Source: Fomitopsis serialis (lineage: Eukaryota > Basidiomycota > Agaricomycetes > Polyporales > Fomitopsidaceae). From it: 64,000 nucleotides of DNA. The position numbers and the translations under genes are program-made. Position 1 is the first letter of the stretch, and each line of letters opens with the position of its first letter. A model generated the notes under the pieces. That model did no database searches, was not told the origin of the DNA, and worked only from the letters and a program-made list of their open reading frames with translations. This document shows, piece by piece, positions 47,058 to 58,507 of the stretch. Location of the stretch: the NCBI RefSeq assembly GCF_022376445.1, contig NW_025955149.1, positions 1 to 64,000 on the forward strand, read 5' to 3'.

Positions 47058-48421
47058 ATGCCCGTACCACTCCTCTCAGCTAGTCTCTTTGCTGGAAGTG
47101 ACGAGAATCTACCTCAACAGTCAAGAAGCCATGTGCTCACCACTCCAAACGTCGTCGAGGTCATGTTCAATCGAAACGAGCGCGGGACACAAGTAGCAGT
47201 ACTGCACTGCGATGATGGACCAACTGAGATGACTGAGAGCCTGGTGCGTCTCAGAAACCATGCATACACAGTTTGAATGATGAGCTTTTCTCTAGGTTAT
47301 TGTCCTTCGACCTCAAAACACACACACACCATATGTTCAAACCGAGTGAGTGTTTCTGAATGTATTCTACCATTCACCGAACCCCATGTCACCCCCAGAC
47401 GTCTTCGGCAGCAGATTGCTGCGAGATATACACCTATACAACATGCCGCTCGCGCCCGCTCTCCTTCAGTTATCCCAGAAACACTGGGAGCCTGGTCGAG
47501 CCCTGCTGGATCGACTACCTCCCGTTTGCAACCTTCAGTCAGTATGTCGCGCGGAGTGACCGCCTCGCCATCTCGTAGGGTGCGCACATTGATGCGTTTG
47601 TCTGCCTCGCCTGCACCCACCAATCCGTTCGCTTCGCTTGCGCGCCCACGACCATCTGCCTCGCCAGCGCGCCAGCGTCCATCTGCCTCGCCTGCATCTG
47701 CTAATCCATTCGCTTTTCCCGCACGCCCTTTCCCCGCACGCCCACGTTTGTCTGCCTCATCAGCACCCCTGCATCTGTCTGCCTCAGCTGCGCACTTGCG
47801 CCCATTTCCTTCCCCTGTTCCCTTGCGTGCGCTACCATCGCCTGCGCGCCTGCGTCCGTTCACGTCGCCTGCTCGCCGCCCGAATCCGGTCACTTCCCCT
47901 GCTCGCCGCCCGAATCCGGTCACTTCCCCTGCACGCCGTGCAAATATGTTTGCGTCACCTGCACGCCCATGCTTGTCTGCCTCGCCTGGGCCCACTCGTC
48001 CGTTCACTGTGCCTCAGGCTGCGCACCCGTGTCCATCTATCTTGCCTACACATCAGTCCGCCTCGCCTCCGCGCCCACGTCCGTTGGCGTCACCTGTGTG
48101 CCCACGTCTGTCTGGCTTGGAAGTCGAGACCGAGGAGACGAGCGAGGAAGTCGGCTCAGAAGTTGAGACCGAGGAGATGAGTGCGGAAGTCGAGACCGAG
48201 GAGATGAGTGCACCAGGCCACCGCATGAGAACACCTGAGACCCAGGATGTTATAGTATGTATAATTCTTGCCTAATATGCGCGTGTTTTCTGACTGTATT
48301 GCAGGGTTTATGGTGTGCGATGACTGGCCGCGAAAGGCCCGGTCTTGATTTCAGTGGGGCCGACGAGGATTATGCAGACACAGAGCTATTCGACTTCATT
48401 GATGATCTCGTACGTCCATAG
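47058..48421 (+). CDS. Unknown 402-residue protein with Ser/Pro/Ala/Arg repeats and acidic end
   Basis: Not recognised. Four exons join in phase: 47058-47243, 47296-47345, 47399-48254 and 48305-48421. The N-terminus (MPVPLLSASLFAGSDENLPQ, then VAVLHCDDGPTEMTESL) is ordinary. About 230 residues of RPSASPARPRPSASPA-type repeats follow, then Glu-rich EVETEEMSAEVETEEMS units, and a last exon ending DYADTELFDFIDDLVRP, an acidic-aromatic pattern like transcription activation segments (a suggestion only). Stop TAG 48419-48421. It converges end-to-end with the next minus-strand gene, whose stop is only 2 bp away, and diverges from 45286-46875. Confidence 0.7.
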
Positions 48422-48422
48422 A

Positions 48423-49090
48423 TTATGGTACATCGTCCTCATCATCAATGTCTTCCCTCGCACCAGCCATGTACAGTATGTCCAGCCCGAGCTTCTCAAT
48501 AAGAAACATACCCGACTGCATCCCTGCCTTGTCCAGTGCACATTGAGGTAACGGACACATGGCCACAACAGCCTGAATGTCCTTTACATTCACCAATGTC
48601 AGCTCATCGTCAGAGCCACGTTGAGATGCCCAGAGACTTTGGGAAGATCGCGCGAGGAGTGTCGTGTTCGGTCGTGAGTAGGGCCGGATGAGTGCGAGAG
48701 CCTGTTGGGGGCGGTCGGCTTCGATGTGGGCAAGGAAGTAGTATTCTACCTCTGCAATAACCATCTCGCCGTTGATGTTCAGCTGACATTACGAAAAGAT
48801 CAGTATAAAACACAAGTAAGCAATGTACTATTACCTTCACATTCCGTGATCGACGCACATCCTCGACAGCCCTCTCGCACTCCTTCCAAGCCGAACGAGC
48901 AACTTGACCATTTGGAAGAGCGAGTCTTGCAAATCGCGCGATATGAACATCCCATGCATCCAGATTCTCCCCGCAAAGTCTTCCGAGGGAGCTACGAATC
49001 GCTCTCACATGGGATGGCTCCGACACCTTGTGTTGCCTCCGCTCAGATGCTGTAAGCAGAAAACCATCTCCTAGGTCCACCGCACCACGA
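48423..49090 (-). CDS. Conserved agaricomycete protein of unknown function (LPNGQ-ARSAWKE family)
   Basis: I recognise the pattern of a common uncharacterised mushroom-fungus family often found among transposons: LPNGQVARSAWKE, RNVK, then after an intron EMVIAEVEYYFL, LALIRPYSRPN, LVNVKDIQAVVAMCPLP and FLIEKLGLDI. Exon 2 is 48782-48423, ending in an acidic tail (DIDDEDDVP); the intron is 48783-48834. The upstream exon is open from about 49090 (GPPRGAVDLGDGFL), after which the frame enters a GGGTAC-rich palindromic region unlikely to be coding. Usual relatives are much longer at the N-terminus, so this copy is probably truncated or its first exons are not visible. Confidence 0.6.
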
Positions 49091-49129
49091 GGCGGCCCCT
49101 TCGCCTGCGCGTAGTGCAGAGCACGGGTC

Positions 49130-49225
49130 GTGGGAACCCGCGCGGGTACCGGGTACGGGTACCCCCGGGTACGGGTCCGGGTCACGTTTCTGTGACCCGT
49201 GACCCGGACCGTACCCGCCACCTGC
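49130..49225. repeat. GGGTACC/ACCCG palindromic repeat
   Basis: Nested folds: ACCCGCGCGGGT, GGGTACCGGGTACGGGTACCC and GGGTCCGGGTCAC against GTGACCCGTGACCCGGACC. Related ACCCGTACCCG sequence recurs at 50640-50690, on the far side of the low-complexity block. Confidence 0.6.
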
Positions 49226-49378
49226 GCAACCGCCGGGACGGACAACCACCACAACGACGCGCTCGTGCCATCCCACCGCCCGAACACAACAAGCCCGAAC
49301 GCACGATATGACAGTCGAACGGACGGCGGGCGCACAAGCGACGGGCGGGCACGCGGTGTCGCAATTAACCTCCCTCTA

Positions 49379-49813
49379 TTAGCAATGCTCAGCCCTATAC
49401 ACTCGCTTGACGCATATTCGGGACTTCGCCTGAATGGCTATTTTTCTCCTCCCTGCCTGACTCTTCGCGGCGCTCTCCTGTAACGTCGCTTTGGGACTGC
49501 TTCGTTCTTCGGGTACCCGCTCTGCTATCTCTTCAACCTTCTGCCTGACTCTTTCCAAGTGCACTGATCTCGACGTCAACCCCTCGTCCTTCGATAGCAC
49601 GGCGAAGGCGAAAAAACTTGCACCATTAGGAGCCCGGGCTTGGTCGAGGTACGTCGGTTCCATGCCCACATTTCTTGTCTCACATATGGTGCCAGGTCGT
49701 GAGTCACATCTCCTAACTCGTGCGGGTATGCTAACAGCGAGCACACGGCGCAGAGACGTGCAGTGATAGGCCGTTGCACGACACGTACGGCGACCACGAG
49801 CACGCAGGGCCAA
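49379..49813 (-). CDS. Hypothetical open frame, 144 codons
   Basis: The C-terminal two thirds look protein-like (SFFAFAVLSKDEGL, HLERVRQKVEEIAERVPEER, basic AGRRKIAIQAKSR). The N-terminal part is composition-driven. There is no homology I recognise, and it may be a gene fragment. Confidence 0.3.
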   Translation of the reverse strand: MALRARGRRTCRATAYHCTSLRRVLAVSIPARVRRCDSRPGTICETRNVGMEPTYLDQARAPNGASFFAFAVLSKDEGLTSRSVHLERVRQKVEEIAERVPEERSSPKATLQESAAKSQAGRRKIAIQAKSRICVKRVYRAEHC

Positions 49814-49849
49814 TGCCCCGTGTACAGGCGCGGCCTTCGAACGTGCGGC

Positions 49850-50640
49850 CGGGTGGACAAGCTAGTGGACTACCAGGCAGGAAAGCGGGCTGGCGAGTGG
49901 GCGTGCGAGCGGGCGCGTGGGCGCGTGGTTGAGCGGGCGGGCAAGCAGGCAGGCGGACGAGGGGAAGCTGGCAAGTGGGTGCCACGAGGGGAGACAGGTG
50001 AGAGCTCATACCATGCGGTCGCCTGCTGTCACCCACCGTTCTAGCCAGCCGTCTCGCTTGTCCACCGTCACACTATCTCCATCGCACGCCCTGCCGTCTC
50101 GCAAGCCTGCCGTCTCATGGGCACGTCGTCTCGCAGGTCCCCTATCTCGCAGGCCCGCCATCTCGCAGTCCCGCCTGCCGTCCCTCGCGCCCACTATCTC
50201 GTACGCTCTGCCTGCCGTCTCGCTCGCCCGCCGTCTCGCTCGCTTGCTGACTCGCTTGCCTGCCGTCTCGCTCATACGTCGTCTCGCCCGTCGTCTCGCC
50301 TGTCGTCCCTTGTGCCCACCATCTCGTACGGTCTGCCCGCCGACTCGCTCGCCTGCCGTCTCGCTCACCTGTCGTCTCGCCCGTCGTCTCGCCCGTGTAC
50401 CGTCTCGCCTGTGCACTTGGCGCCCCTCTCGCCCGTGCCCTCTTGCTCGCGCCCTCGCGCCCTCGCGCCCTCTCGCCCACACTCTCACATGCACCTCTCG
50501 CCCGTGCCCTCCTCTGCTCTGCTCGGCCGGCACTCATGCACACGATCGCCCACGCGATTGCTCGCTCGTCCGTGCACCCACTTGCCGACAGACCCGCTTC
50601 CTTGCTCGTCGACCCGCGGACCCTGCACGGACCCGCCGTG
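49850..50640. repeat. CTCGC/CCGTCTCGC low-complexity block
   Basis: Degenerate tandem CTGCCGTCTCGCTCG units, the complement-type composition of the 42540-43330 block. Long frames here on both strands are artefacts. Confidence 0.7.
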
Positions 50641-50829
50641 ACCCGCCTTTAACCCGTACCCGTTGGCACGGGTCAGTACCCGGGGCGAGCCACCTCAGTT
50701 GGCAAGATACTTTAGCCCGGTTATTAGCCCGGAGCAACATATTTTGGCTGCGGGTAATGCCCTACTAATTTTAGCCAACAGTCGATCCAAGATACCTTTC
50801 GTGCGAAGGGACATACAGTAATGTGACCA

Positions 50830-50955
50830 ACATACTTTGGTCCGAGCAAGATACTTTGGTCGGAGCAAGATACTTTGGTCCGAGCAAGATACTTTGGAGT
50901 GGAGGATACTTTGGTCCGAGCAAGATACTTTGGTCCAATCAACATACTTTGATCA
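50830..50955 (+). repeat. Tandem repeat of ~19-20 bp (GATACTTTGGTCCGAGCAA)
   Basis: Seven to eight units with few changes; two units are shortened (GATACTTTGGAGTGGAG). 50641-51186 otherwise has no gene; TTTAGCCCGG and CCTATTAAGCCC pairs hint at older repeats. Confidence 0.85.
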
Positions 50956-51186
50956 CGAACTCGGGCTGTACACACAAGATACAATAAATTTCTTAACCCT
51001 ATTAAGCCCCACTATGGGGTGCCACTACAACTGGGCTACAAATGACCCTACAAAGTCCTACTAATACTAGGGCTTCAAAAACGTATCAATTACAACTATC
51101 TTCGGCGCAGTACAGGTCTCCCTATTAAGCCCACTATAAGTCCCACATCAGTACCAACCAAGAACATAAGTCCGTGCAAACCCTTT

Positions 51187-52174
51187 CTACAAGCGAAGCT
51201 TGTTTTCTTCAAAGCGTCGGCGTTCCGGGTCGAGCTCCTCGAAGATAGATTGCCTATCCTCCCAAATGGTCTCGCGGTCCGGCCATTCGGGAGCCACACC
51301 ACCTTCATTGCCATCAGCATACCATTTCAATTGCTTCGTTTCCAACTCACCTGTAACCTCGTGGATTAACGGGAGCTTGCTAAGTCCCCACTTCACCCAC
51401 ACAATGTAATCGCCTTCGCGTAAGCCGAACACGACGTTGGCGATGTTCTCGACATGCACAAAGCGCCACGCCCGCTTCGGGCCAATCCACAGTGCGATGG
51501 GATCGACGAGATCCAAATCGTACCTTGTGCAGACAGACGTAAAGCTCTGTCGACCACGCTTGTCGAAGAGGAAGACGTCCGGCTGCAGACCTTCCTGTAA
51601 AGCGGGGATCAGCGAGTAACAATCACATAAGTGACCAATGACTAACCTCGTTGTAGGCATAGATAGCGACGCAAAACGGTTTGCTCACTAACAACGTTCC
51701 GGCGTCCGACGCGACGGGCGTAGGCACTGCAGGTCCGTCTCCATCAATCGAGGAATCCGTGTCGGAGCCGTCCTCGGACGCGGCGTCGACAGCGATCGTG
51801 GCGCGAATGAGCCTCGCGTCGGTCGCGCGCCCTCGATTGCACAACGCACCGTTGCGAGACGAGACAGACGCAGGTGACGAGAGAGGCGACGATGAAGGGG
51901 GAATGGCAGCGTTTGCCTGAGACGCAGCGGGCAGAAGAGCCGGCAACGGTGGTTCTACGTTGGCCCAGTATGCCGCGGATGCCTCAGACTCGTTGTCCGA
52001 GTCCGACCGTTCGATCGTATCGGATGGCGTGCGCTGTGTGCGGCGTGGGGTATGGGGTGGCAGGGGTGGCCCAGGCAGTATCTCAATGTCCGAATCATCG
52101 GACAACGTGCGTGCACTGGTCGACGCCGTGGCTCGGTTGGATTGAGAAGGGGCGACGAGGGGGCGGCTGCACAT
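51187..52174 (-). CDS. Unknown protein, 311 residues, two exons
   Basis: No named domain. Exon 1 is 52174-51647 and exon 2 is 51594-51187, joined in phase across a GT-AG intron. The first ~150 residues are Ser/Pro/Thr-rich with acidic patches (DDSDIEILPG, ERSDSDNESEAS), likely disordered. The C-terminal half is globular: DVFLFDKRGRQSFTSVCTRY, DPIALWIGPKRAWRFVHVEN and DYIVWVKWGLSKLP, ending Glu/Arg-rich (FEENKLRL). ATG 52174 is chosen because it follows non-coding sequence and the frame is intact. It lies next to the TCGGCCGA array and the TET/JBP gene but points away from them. Confidence 0.6.
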
Positions 52175-52199
52175 AATGGGGTCAAAATGTCGGTTTGTT

Positions 52200-52845
52200 A
52201 CCCGGCCACCCAACATGAGATTCACTTATTGTTGCCCGGCCACCCGACGTCGGCCGACGTTCGGATCCGCCCTTTATTCGCCTACTCGGCCGACGGCCAG
52301 AATATCCGGCTGAGTGCGGATGGGCCGACACATTGCAGTCTGCCCATGCTTCCATCGCGGCCGCCCACCCGCACCCTTGTGGATTGATATTGTATGTTAC
52401 AATTGCACGCGGGTCGGCCGAGCATGACATTCAGGGGCATTCGCGAGTCGGCCGGCGATTAGAATCCCGATATACACCCCGTCGGCCGACGCTTCAGCAT
52501 ATGGGTGTGTACCGTGTCGGCCGTCCATTTGACAACCCGCCGGTCGCACGGCGGCCGCGTGTCCTGCATCCTATGTCAGTCCGGTCGGCCGACTCAGGGG
52601 CAGATACACAGCGATCGTTTGGGTCCATCAACACTTGCCCGGTCGGCCGACATATCCCCATGTCATGGTGCCATGGCGGCTTTAACGTAACTGGGTACAA
52701 ATTGTCCACCCTACATGCGTTTCTGCCTGCTCGGCCGACCCTTTGACTACATCTTTTGTGCCCAGTGGGCCGACACCCCAATACACTGTTATCACCCAGC
52801 CGCCCGACGACTTGTCAAGGGGCTCATATCGGAGCGGCCGACAGT
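52200..52845. repeat. Array of TCGGCCGA palindromes
   Basis: Exact or near-exact TCGGCCGA at 52250, 52285, 52414, 52448, 52482, 52517, 52585, 52643 and 52731, with degenerate GGGCCGAC-type copies at about 52322, 52767 and 52832. Spacing is irregular (30-130 bp). No gene overlaps. 52846-53250 holds nothing else recognisable. Confidence 0.85.
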
Positions 52846-53254
52846 GTCAACTATCACTGAATATGCTATGTATTGAGCTTTCGGCAGCCACACCCAATGC
52901 TATTTCAGTCTGTTGAGCATGTGTCAGCCGGCTGCTTATATGTTCCCTTTCCTGGGTATCGGTGGCAAAACACCACCAGTGTAGGTCCTCAGTGTTGCGG
53001 GTGCACCCGGTATGCCGCCTAACACACGGCTCCGCCTAGTTTGTAATCATGATGACAATGCACTCCCGGAATGTCCGGGCCGGACTCCCATCTTGAAACG
53101 ATCACAAGCCGATCTGTCCGATCTACCGGGAATGCAAGACCATCACTAGACATTACCAGCCACACCTTTTGCATGTGACTGTTGTACAAACTATACAGAA
53201 CGTCCGAAATTCTCATCAAACCTTCCTGCATGATCAACGCGAACTGCTCCCACC

Positions 53255-54503
53255 ATGCTCGCCCAAAGTCTCGACATCCGTGTTTCCCATTATATGAATG
53301 CCCTCTACGAATATACTCTGTCTCGCTCCGCTGGCTCCGCCGGGCAGCTTGTGCCGCCCGCACCGGATGCCGACTTCAATCCGGAAATGATCGCCCAGGC
53401 AGGCAAAATGGTTGAGATTATTGTGGAAGCCTTCCTCCGACGATGTCGGTATAGTATATTTCGTGGGAGCAAGCCTAGGCTCACTCGAAGGCCAAGTTCT
53501 CGTAGATTGGAATGCAGAGGATTATGCAGAAGCTATTCCGGCCGAGATTTCCGAGAGAACAATCTCGCGCTTGCATGCCGCCATGAAGAAGTTCCCACCC
53601 CTCCCATTCAGCGACGGTATATTTACACAGCCGGTCACCGTCGTCGATGCAGCGGGCCATGTTCTGCTTTGGTACCTGCCTGGCATCATGACGGCCGAGC
53701 AGCAGGCGAGCGTCATACTTTCCTCGCTTATCCATGGATGCTAATTAACAACCTGTTCAGGTCAAGATATGGCAGAATACATTCCTACTCAATCCGATGC
53801 TCGCAAAGTCTCGTGGGCAGGCTTCGACAACATGGCGGAATCACCCGGACAACTTCGCGGCAACCGGACAATGGCAAAGCCTGGATCCCGGGTGCATATC
53901 TTTCTCCCCGGGTTGGTACCAGCAAGGTCACCAGGTATGCAGCATTGAGCACCAGCAGTGCCGGACTAATGATGTCTCTCCCAGGGCACTACATATCCGC
54001 CACAGGTGTCCTCGACGTTATCAGACGAACATTCTCCCGGTCGGGATTGGTTGCGAGCGATGGCGGAGCAGCACGCCCTCATCGGAGGCATGCTTCGGAT
54101 AATCCATCCGGAGTTACACGCCATGGGCTATGCGGCCCTCGCCTCAACTCAGTCTTGCCCCGACATTGCGGAGGTCCTTCCCCTGTGGGGAAATCCATTC
54201 AACGCATTGTCGGTTATAACCAACCGCCAAACGCCACTCCATGTGGACAGGATGTCCGCAAAGGATTGGTACGATCTACTCATAACGATTGGGGGTGACG
54301 ACGACACGGTATTAGAGCTCCCGACCCTCGGCCTGACCTTACAGTATGCTGGGGGGTGTGCGGCGTTGTTCTCCGGCTCCTTGATCCCGCATTCCGTATC
54401 AGGATCAAACAGGGAGAGGCTATGCGTTGTTTACTACCTTAGACCCCAAGTGCATACATGGGCGAAGGTGCAGAAGACTACTTGGCTGACGGTCGATTTG
54501 TAG
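53255..54503 (+). CDS. TET/JBP-family 2-oxoglutarate/Fe(II) dioxygenase
   Basis: Predicted nuclear enzyme oxidising 5-methylpyrimidines in DNA. The last exon (54006-54503) shows the fungal TET/JBP core: NPFNALSVITNRQTPLHVDR with the Fe-binding HxD (His 54240-54242, Asp 54246-54248), WYDLLITIGG, then SGSLIPHSVS with the distal His (54390-54392) and RERLCVVYYLRP with an Arg suited to bind 2-oxoglutarate. Upstream exons contain VYFVGASLGSLEGQVLVDW and GHVLLWYLPGIMT, also typical. Introns are 53712-53760 and 53935-54005. The first part (ATG 53255, MLAQSLDIRVSHYMNALYEY) is out of frame with 53440 onward by +1, so a short intron or sequence error is unresolved there. It ends 294 bp before the KDZ transposase stop. 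Confidence 0.85.
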
Positions 54504-54611
54504 CTCGATAGACATCTTCGGTTACATTATGCCAGAATATATTGTTAAATCGTGACCCTTTTCCACCGCATTGCACCATGGCAGCCAAGGAGGACATGCC
54601 CACCACGAGGC

Positions 54612-54735
54612 ATCCGATATCGGACGCCCGAAGTCGGACGCCCGAGGTCGGACGCCCGAAGTCGGACGCCCGAGGTCGGACGCCCGAGGTCGGACGCCCG
54701 AGGTCGGACGCCCGAGGTCGGACGCCCGATGGTGG
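54612..54735 (-). repeat. 14-bp minisatellite TCGGACGCCCGAGG, left inverted array
   Basis: Eight to nine units, alternating CCGAAG and CCGAGG early on, preceded by CCGATATCGGACGCC. The same unit in opposite orientation forms the array at 62096-62335. It separates the TET/JBP and transposase 3' ends. Confidence 0.85.
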
Positions 54736-54796
54736 TCATAAGATGTGTCGAGAGATTGGCACAGCGACAAACAAGTGCTTGAAAATTCTGGTTGTA

Positions 54797-57700
54797 TTAC
54801 CGCCCGAGGTACATGATACCATAAGCAGTGTCAGCATCTTTGTGGAGCATTTTGTACATATGTTGTCTCTGACGGCACACCTCCGCATACCCAGGATACC
54901 TTCCACTCTTCCGGTGGGCGGCATGACCCGACCACCTTGTCATCTCGTAATCGAAGTACCTCCGCACGGAATCCAACTCCCGGCGCAGGATATTGTCCTC
55001 TTCTTCCGCTCGCTCGAACTGTGACCGTGCTCGGAACCAATGCACACGGTGTACTGTGCCGAATTGTGAGTCCCCAGACATATAGTGACCGGTGAACTGC
55101 TTACATTCCGTCATCGTCTCGCTTGCACTCATATCGCCTTGAACATCAGTCGTCCATAGCCACGGTAGCCGGGTGTGTCGCTGCCCTCGTTGGTTCGGTT
55201 CTACAACTGCTGTGCTTATTTTTAGATCGTCGGGCACCAATTTCTGGTATTTCCGCATCGTCGCAGGTGGTGCTCCCAGCGCTGTCATCGCATGCCGCAC
55301 CTTCCTATACATCCGGGCATGGTGTTCGACTCCTTTTTGAACCGAGTGGACATCCGCCCATGCCCGAGTCTTCCGAGTCTGAGACTTGGCATCGCGCACC
55401 TTCGCACGCATTACAAACGATTTTTGACTCAGCAATATCCGCAATTGGTGCAAGATGTCGTTTGCTTGGCCAATTCGGAGCTCCAGTTCAGCTTTCGCAT
55501 ACGGCTGCACTGCCGCAGTCAAGATCGTGCTCGCGGGATAGGAGGATGGAAGTGACAGTGGCCGCCACTCCGCTTCTCTTCCATCTCGCTTTCTTGCTTT
55601 CGGGGTAGGAGCTGTACGATTTCCGGTGGCATTCTGGCCGACGGCTGCTGTGCCATTGTTCTGCATGTCCTCCCAATCGGATAGGTCCCCGTTGTCATCG
55701 ATAACCTCGGTATGCTGCCGGCCGTCTTCCCAGTCGTTCGTACACAGAATCTCCTCTCCCTTCCGTAGGAATCGCTCGATCCGGAGTTCGAGCCTCTTCC
55801 TCTGCTTGGCGATATTCAGACGCTGCTCCGCCGTTGTCTTTGCCCCATACGCCCTGACGACCCGCTGCAGCGCAATTCTGTCGGAGTGGTAAGCATCCAA
55901 TGTCGGGGGACCGAACGATAGATACCCACTGTGAATCCTCAATCCTCATCCCCTCAACCATCCACTCGGCTGACCCGACGATTGTGTTGTTATCACCTTC
56001 GTTTTCAGTCAGAGTTATTTGGATTTCTGCTCTTGACGGTGCTACTTTACGCATTAGCAAGCATTTGTACGATGTTTGCTGGCCGACATTTACCATGCTG
56101 GCCCTGAACCTCAAATTTGTCCATCACTGATACATCGTTCACACGTTTTTTGTGGGCTTCCGCAACCGCTGACATCCATTGCGCGAGGATTTCATCGTCG
56201 ATCCCGGCTTCTTGATCCTCCAGCGCCTCTCGGAAGCTCTCAAGGAGCAACCGGTTGGCGGCAATGCGTTTCTTCAGGGCTGGGACTGCACCTGTGTAAG
56301 ACCCTATAACGCCAGACAGCCGATGTGATTGCCGCACCTATTGACACCATTTTCCTCCAATTCCAGTCGTTCATATGGCGGTCGAGAGTTTCTTGCCTAT
56401 GCGATGTAGCCATTGTCCGAGTACTTCCAAACACCTTACCCAATGGAGACCACAGTGTTTCGACGATCTCCCCATCGACTTGTCCCGCGCCGCGCATGAA
56501 CGTTGGGGCGTGCCGGAGCAGGCACTTCGACTGGTGGCCATGTACATGGAACAAGCCGATGCCGAGGTAAAGCGTGAGGCCGCGTGGCATCCGGAGACAC
56601 GGACCGTCCTTGAAGCGTTTTGGGAGGTGCACTCCATATTGGCACATCACGTCGTAAAGCACAATGGCGTTCCGAATGCTGTCCGATCGGTAACTCATAG
56701 CTTCCGACAGCGTGTAATCCATGTTCTTCTGCCGCTCACCGGCCTGGAAGTTGACAACGCCATGTGGAAAAAAGCATCCATGGCGTGAGCAAGCCGTTGC
56801 CCCAATCCCGGTAGACTGTAATTTGTGCCGATGAGCATTGGCCCGAGCGATAGCTTGGTGGTCATTGCATGTCGGTTTCTTGTACTCAATCAGCTCAGCT
56901 CGCAACACAACATTCACCGCACCCACCATTTTAATGTCCGTGGATGACTTCAAATGGGGAGCCAATTCATCATCCGTCACCATGAACGCCTTCCCGGGCA
57001 TAAGCGGAACATCGTTGCCCGGCTTCCGCATCTTCGTATGCTCGGCGGAGAAGTTGCCATCCATGACATAACCACGGGCGTAAATGTACCTGTCAATCCG
57101 GTCAAATCCCGCAGACTGAGGACCGACCGGCCACTCACGCATTCGGGTCACTGTCCCAGTCGTCCGGAATGTTCACTCCGGGCTGGGGGCAGGCAGCACA
57201 GAATAGTGCAAGATCGCCAGTCCCCGGTTCCCCCCGCCATTTCGGACCAAATCCGAACTGCATCATAGCCCGGAGCAGAGTCCACTGTCTGGTGGCACGC
57301 ATGAATTCCGCATAGCGATCCTGCAGTGTGGTGATGAATACGGTGAACCATCCCTACGGGTGGCTGGACTTACCGGCACACGATGCGGGAAGGCCGGATT
57401 GGTCTTCCGGCGCAGTCGGCGATAATAGTTCATCGCGGATGTCTTGCATTCCAGATTGTCAAGCAGAAAGTCGTCCAGTACGTCGAAGGTAAAGCACGTT
57501 TTGACATTCAGCTGGCTTGCTGGGTAAAGCCCGGCCTGGAGGAGCTGACCACGAACTGATTCCGCCCGAGGGCAACGGCAGCATTCGACCCGGAGGAAAT
57601 GGACGGCGGACGTATCGACAATTGTCATATGCATTTCCGGAGCCCGCTCACCCCCAGCTGCATCACGAAGCGGATCCCCGAGGGTTTCCTCGTCCTCCTC

Positions 57701-58507
57701 ACCGCTCTCGGACTCACTGGAGGACTCGTCGTCCGACCAGTCACTCTCATTGTCGGGGTGCTCAACACACGGACAGGGAGAGCCTTCGTGACCAAGGTGG
57801 ATCTGAAGGCCTAGGGAGCGAAGCCAGGAAGGGACCCAGAAAGTGTCCGTCCAACGTTCCAAACGGTGGAATGGCAGGCGGGCGTGTTCCCGCAGGCAGC
57901 AGGATTCGCAGAACACCGGCCGGCCGAAGCAAGAGAGACACTTCCACTCTGCTGAGCCAGCCGAGCATTTTTCGCATCTCGAGCTGCCGGTATCATCGGG
58001 TTTCGGTGGGGCGTGAGCTGCGTACATGTGCTGCAAGTACGCATCCCGGTGTGGAAGCCAAGCGGACAGCATGTCAGGTTGTGACTAGGCAGATGTTAGC
58101 TGGCTCGGCGACATGCTGACAAGCTTGCCGCGCACCTTTGGGGCCCGTGCACGGCGCTGTGGCTGTGTTGGAAGCGGCGGGAGAGGTGGAGGAGTGGAAG
58201 TCCCGGCTTGCAGATCGGGCGGGTCGACGGTTGACTGGGGTGTCCAAAGGCCCCTCGACCGACGTGCCATCGGTGCCGAGAGTTTAGAGCCCTTTGAGTG
58301 AGCCGCTGTCGGTGCCGATGGTTTGGAGGCCTTGGACTGACCCGCTGTCGGTGCCGACGGTTTAGATGACGAGCTTGGTGTGGATGGGCCATCATCCGGT
58401 AGGACAACGCGGCGTGTCGCCAGCCCTCTTGATGTCTGCTTCCGTTGTATCTCGACTTCGTCAACTTTTGGGGAGCTGCATCGTCGCTTTGACCTTGTCT
58501 TCGCCAT
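54797..58507 (-). CDS. KDZ transposase with CxC2 cysteine cluster, apparently intact
   Basis: Kyakuja-Dileera-Zisupton transposase, an RNase H-fold DNA transposase. Seven exons (58507-58121, 58084-57374, 57320-57139, 57089-56338, 56303-56094, 56044-55930, 55877-54797) join in phase to 1,145 residues without a stop; two introns are only 36 and 34 nt. Residues ~1-129 are basic and Ser/Pro/Ala-rich. ~160-215 is the CxC2 cluster (CEKCSAGSAEWKCLSCFGRP, CESC, LPFHRLERW). The catalytic core has VMDGNFSAEHTKM (~435), ACSRHGCFFPHGVVNFQAG (~525), YDVMCQYG (~570) and GEIVETLWSPLGKVFGS (~640); I infer D, D and E as the metal ligands. The C-terminus has RIGQANDILHQLRI, KTRAWADVHSVQKGV, MTALGAPP and RLPWLWTTDVQGD, all KDZ-typical. 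It is divergent from the partner gene at 58869. Confidence 0.93.

Noticed and set aside
49900..50770. 283-codon + strand frame
   Set aside because: It is translation of CTCGC-type low-complexity DNA, with no domain and matching open frames on the other strand.
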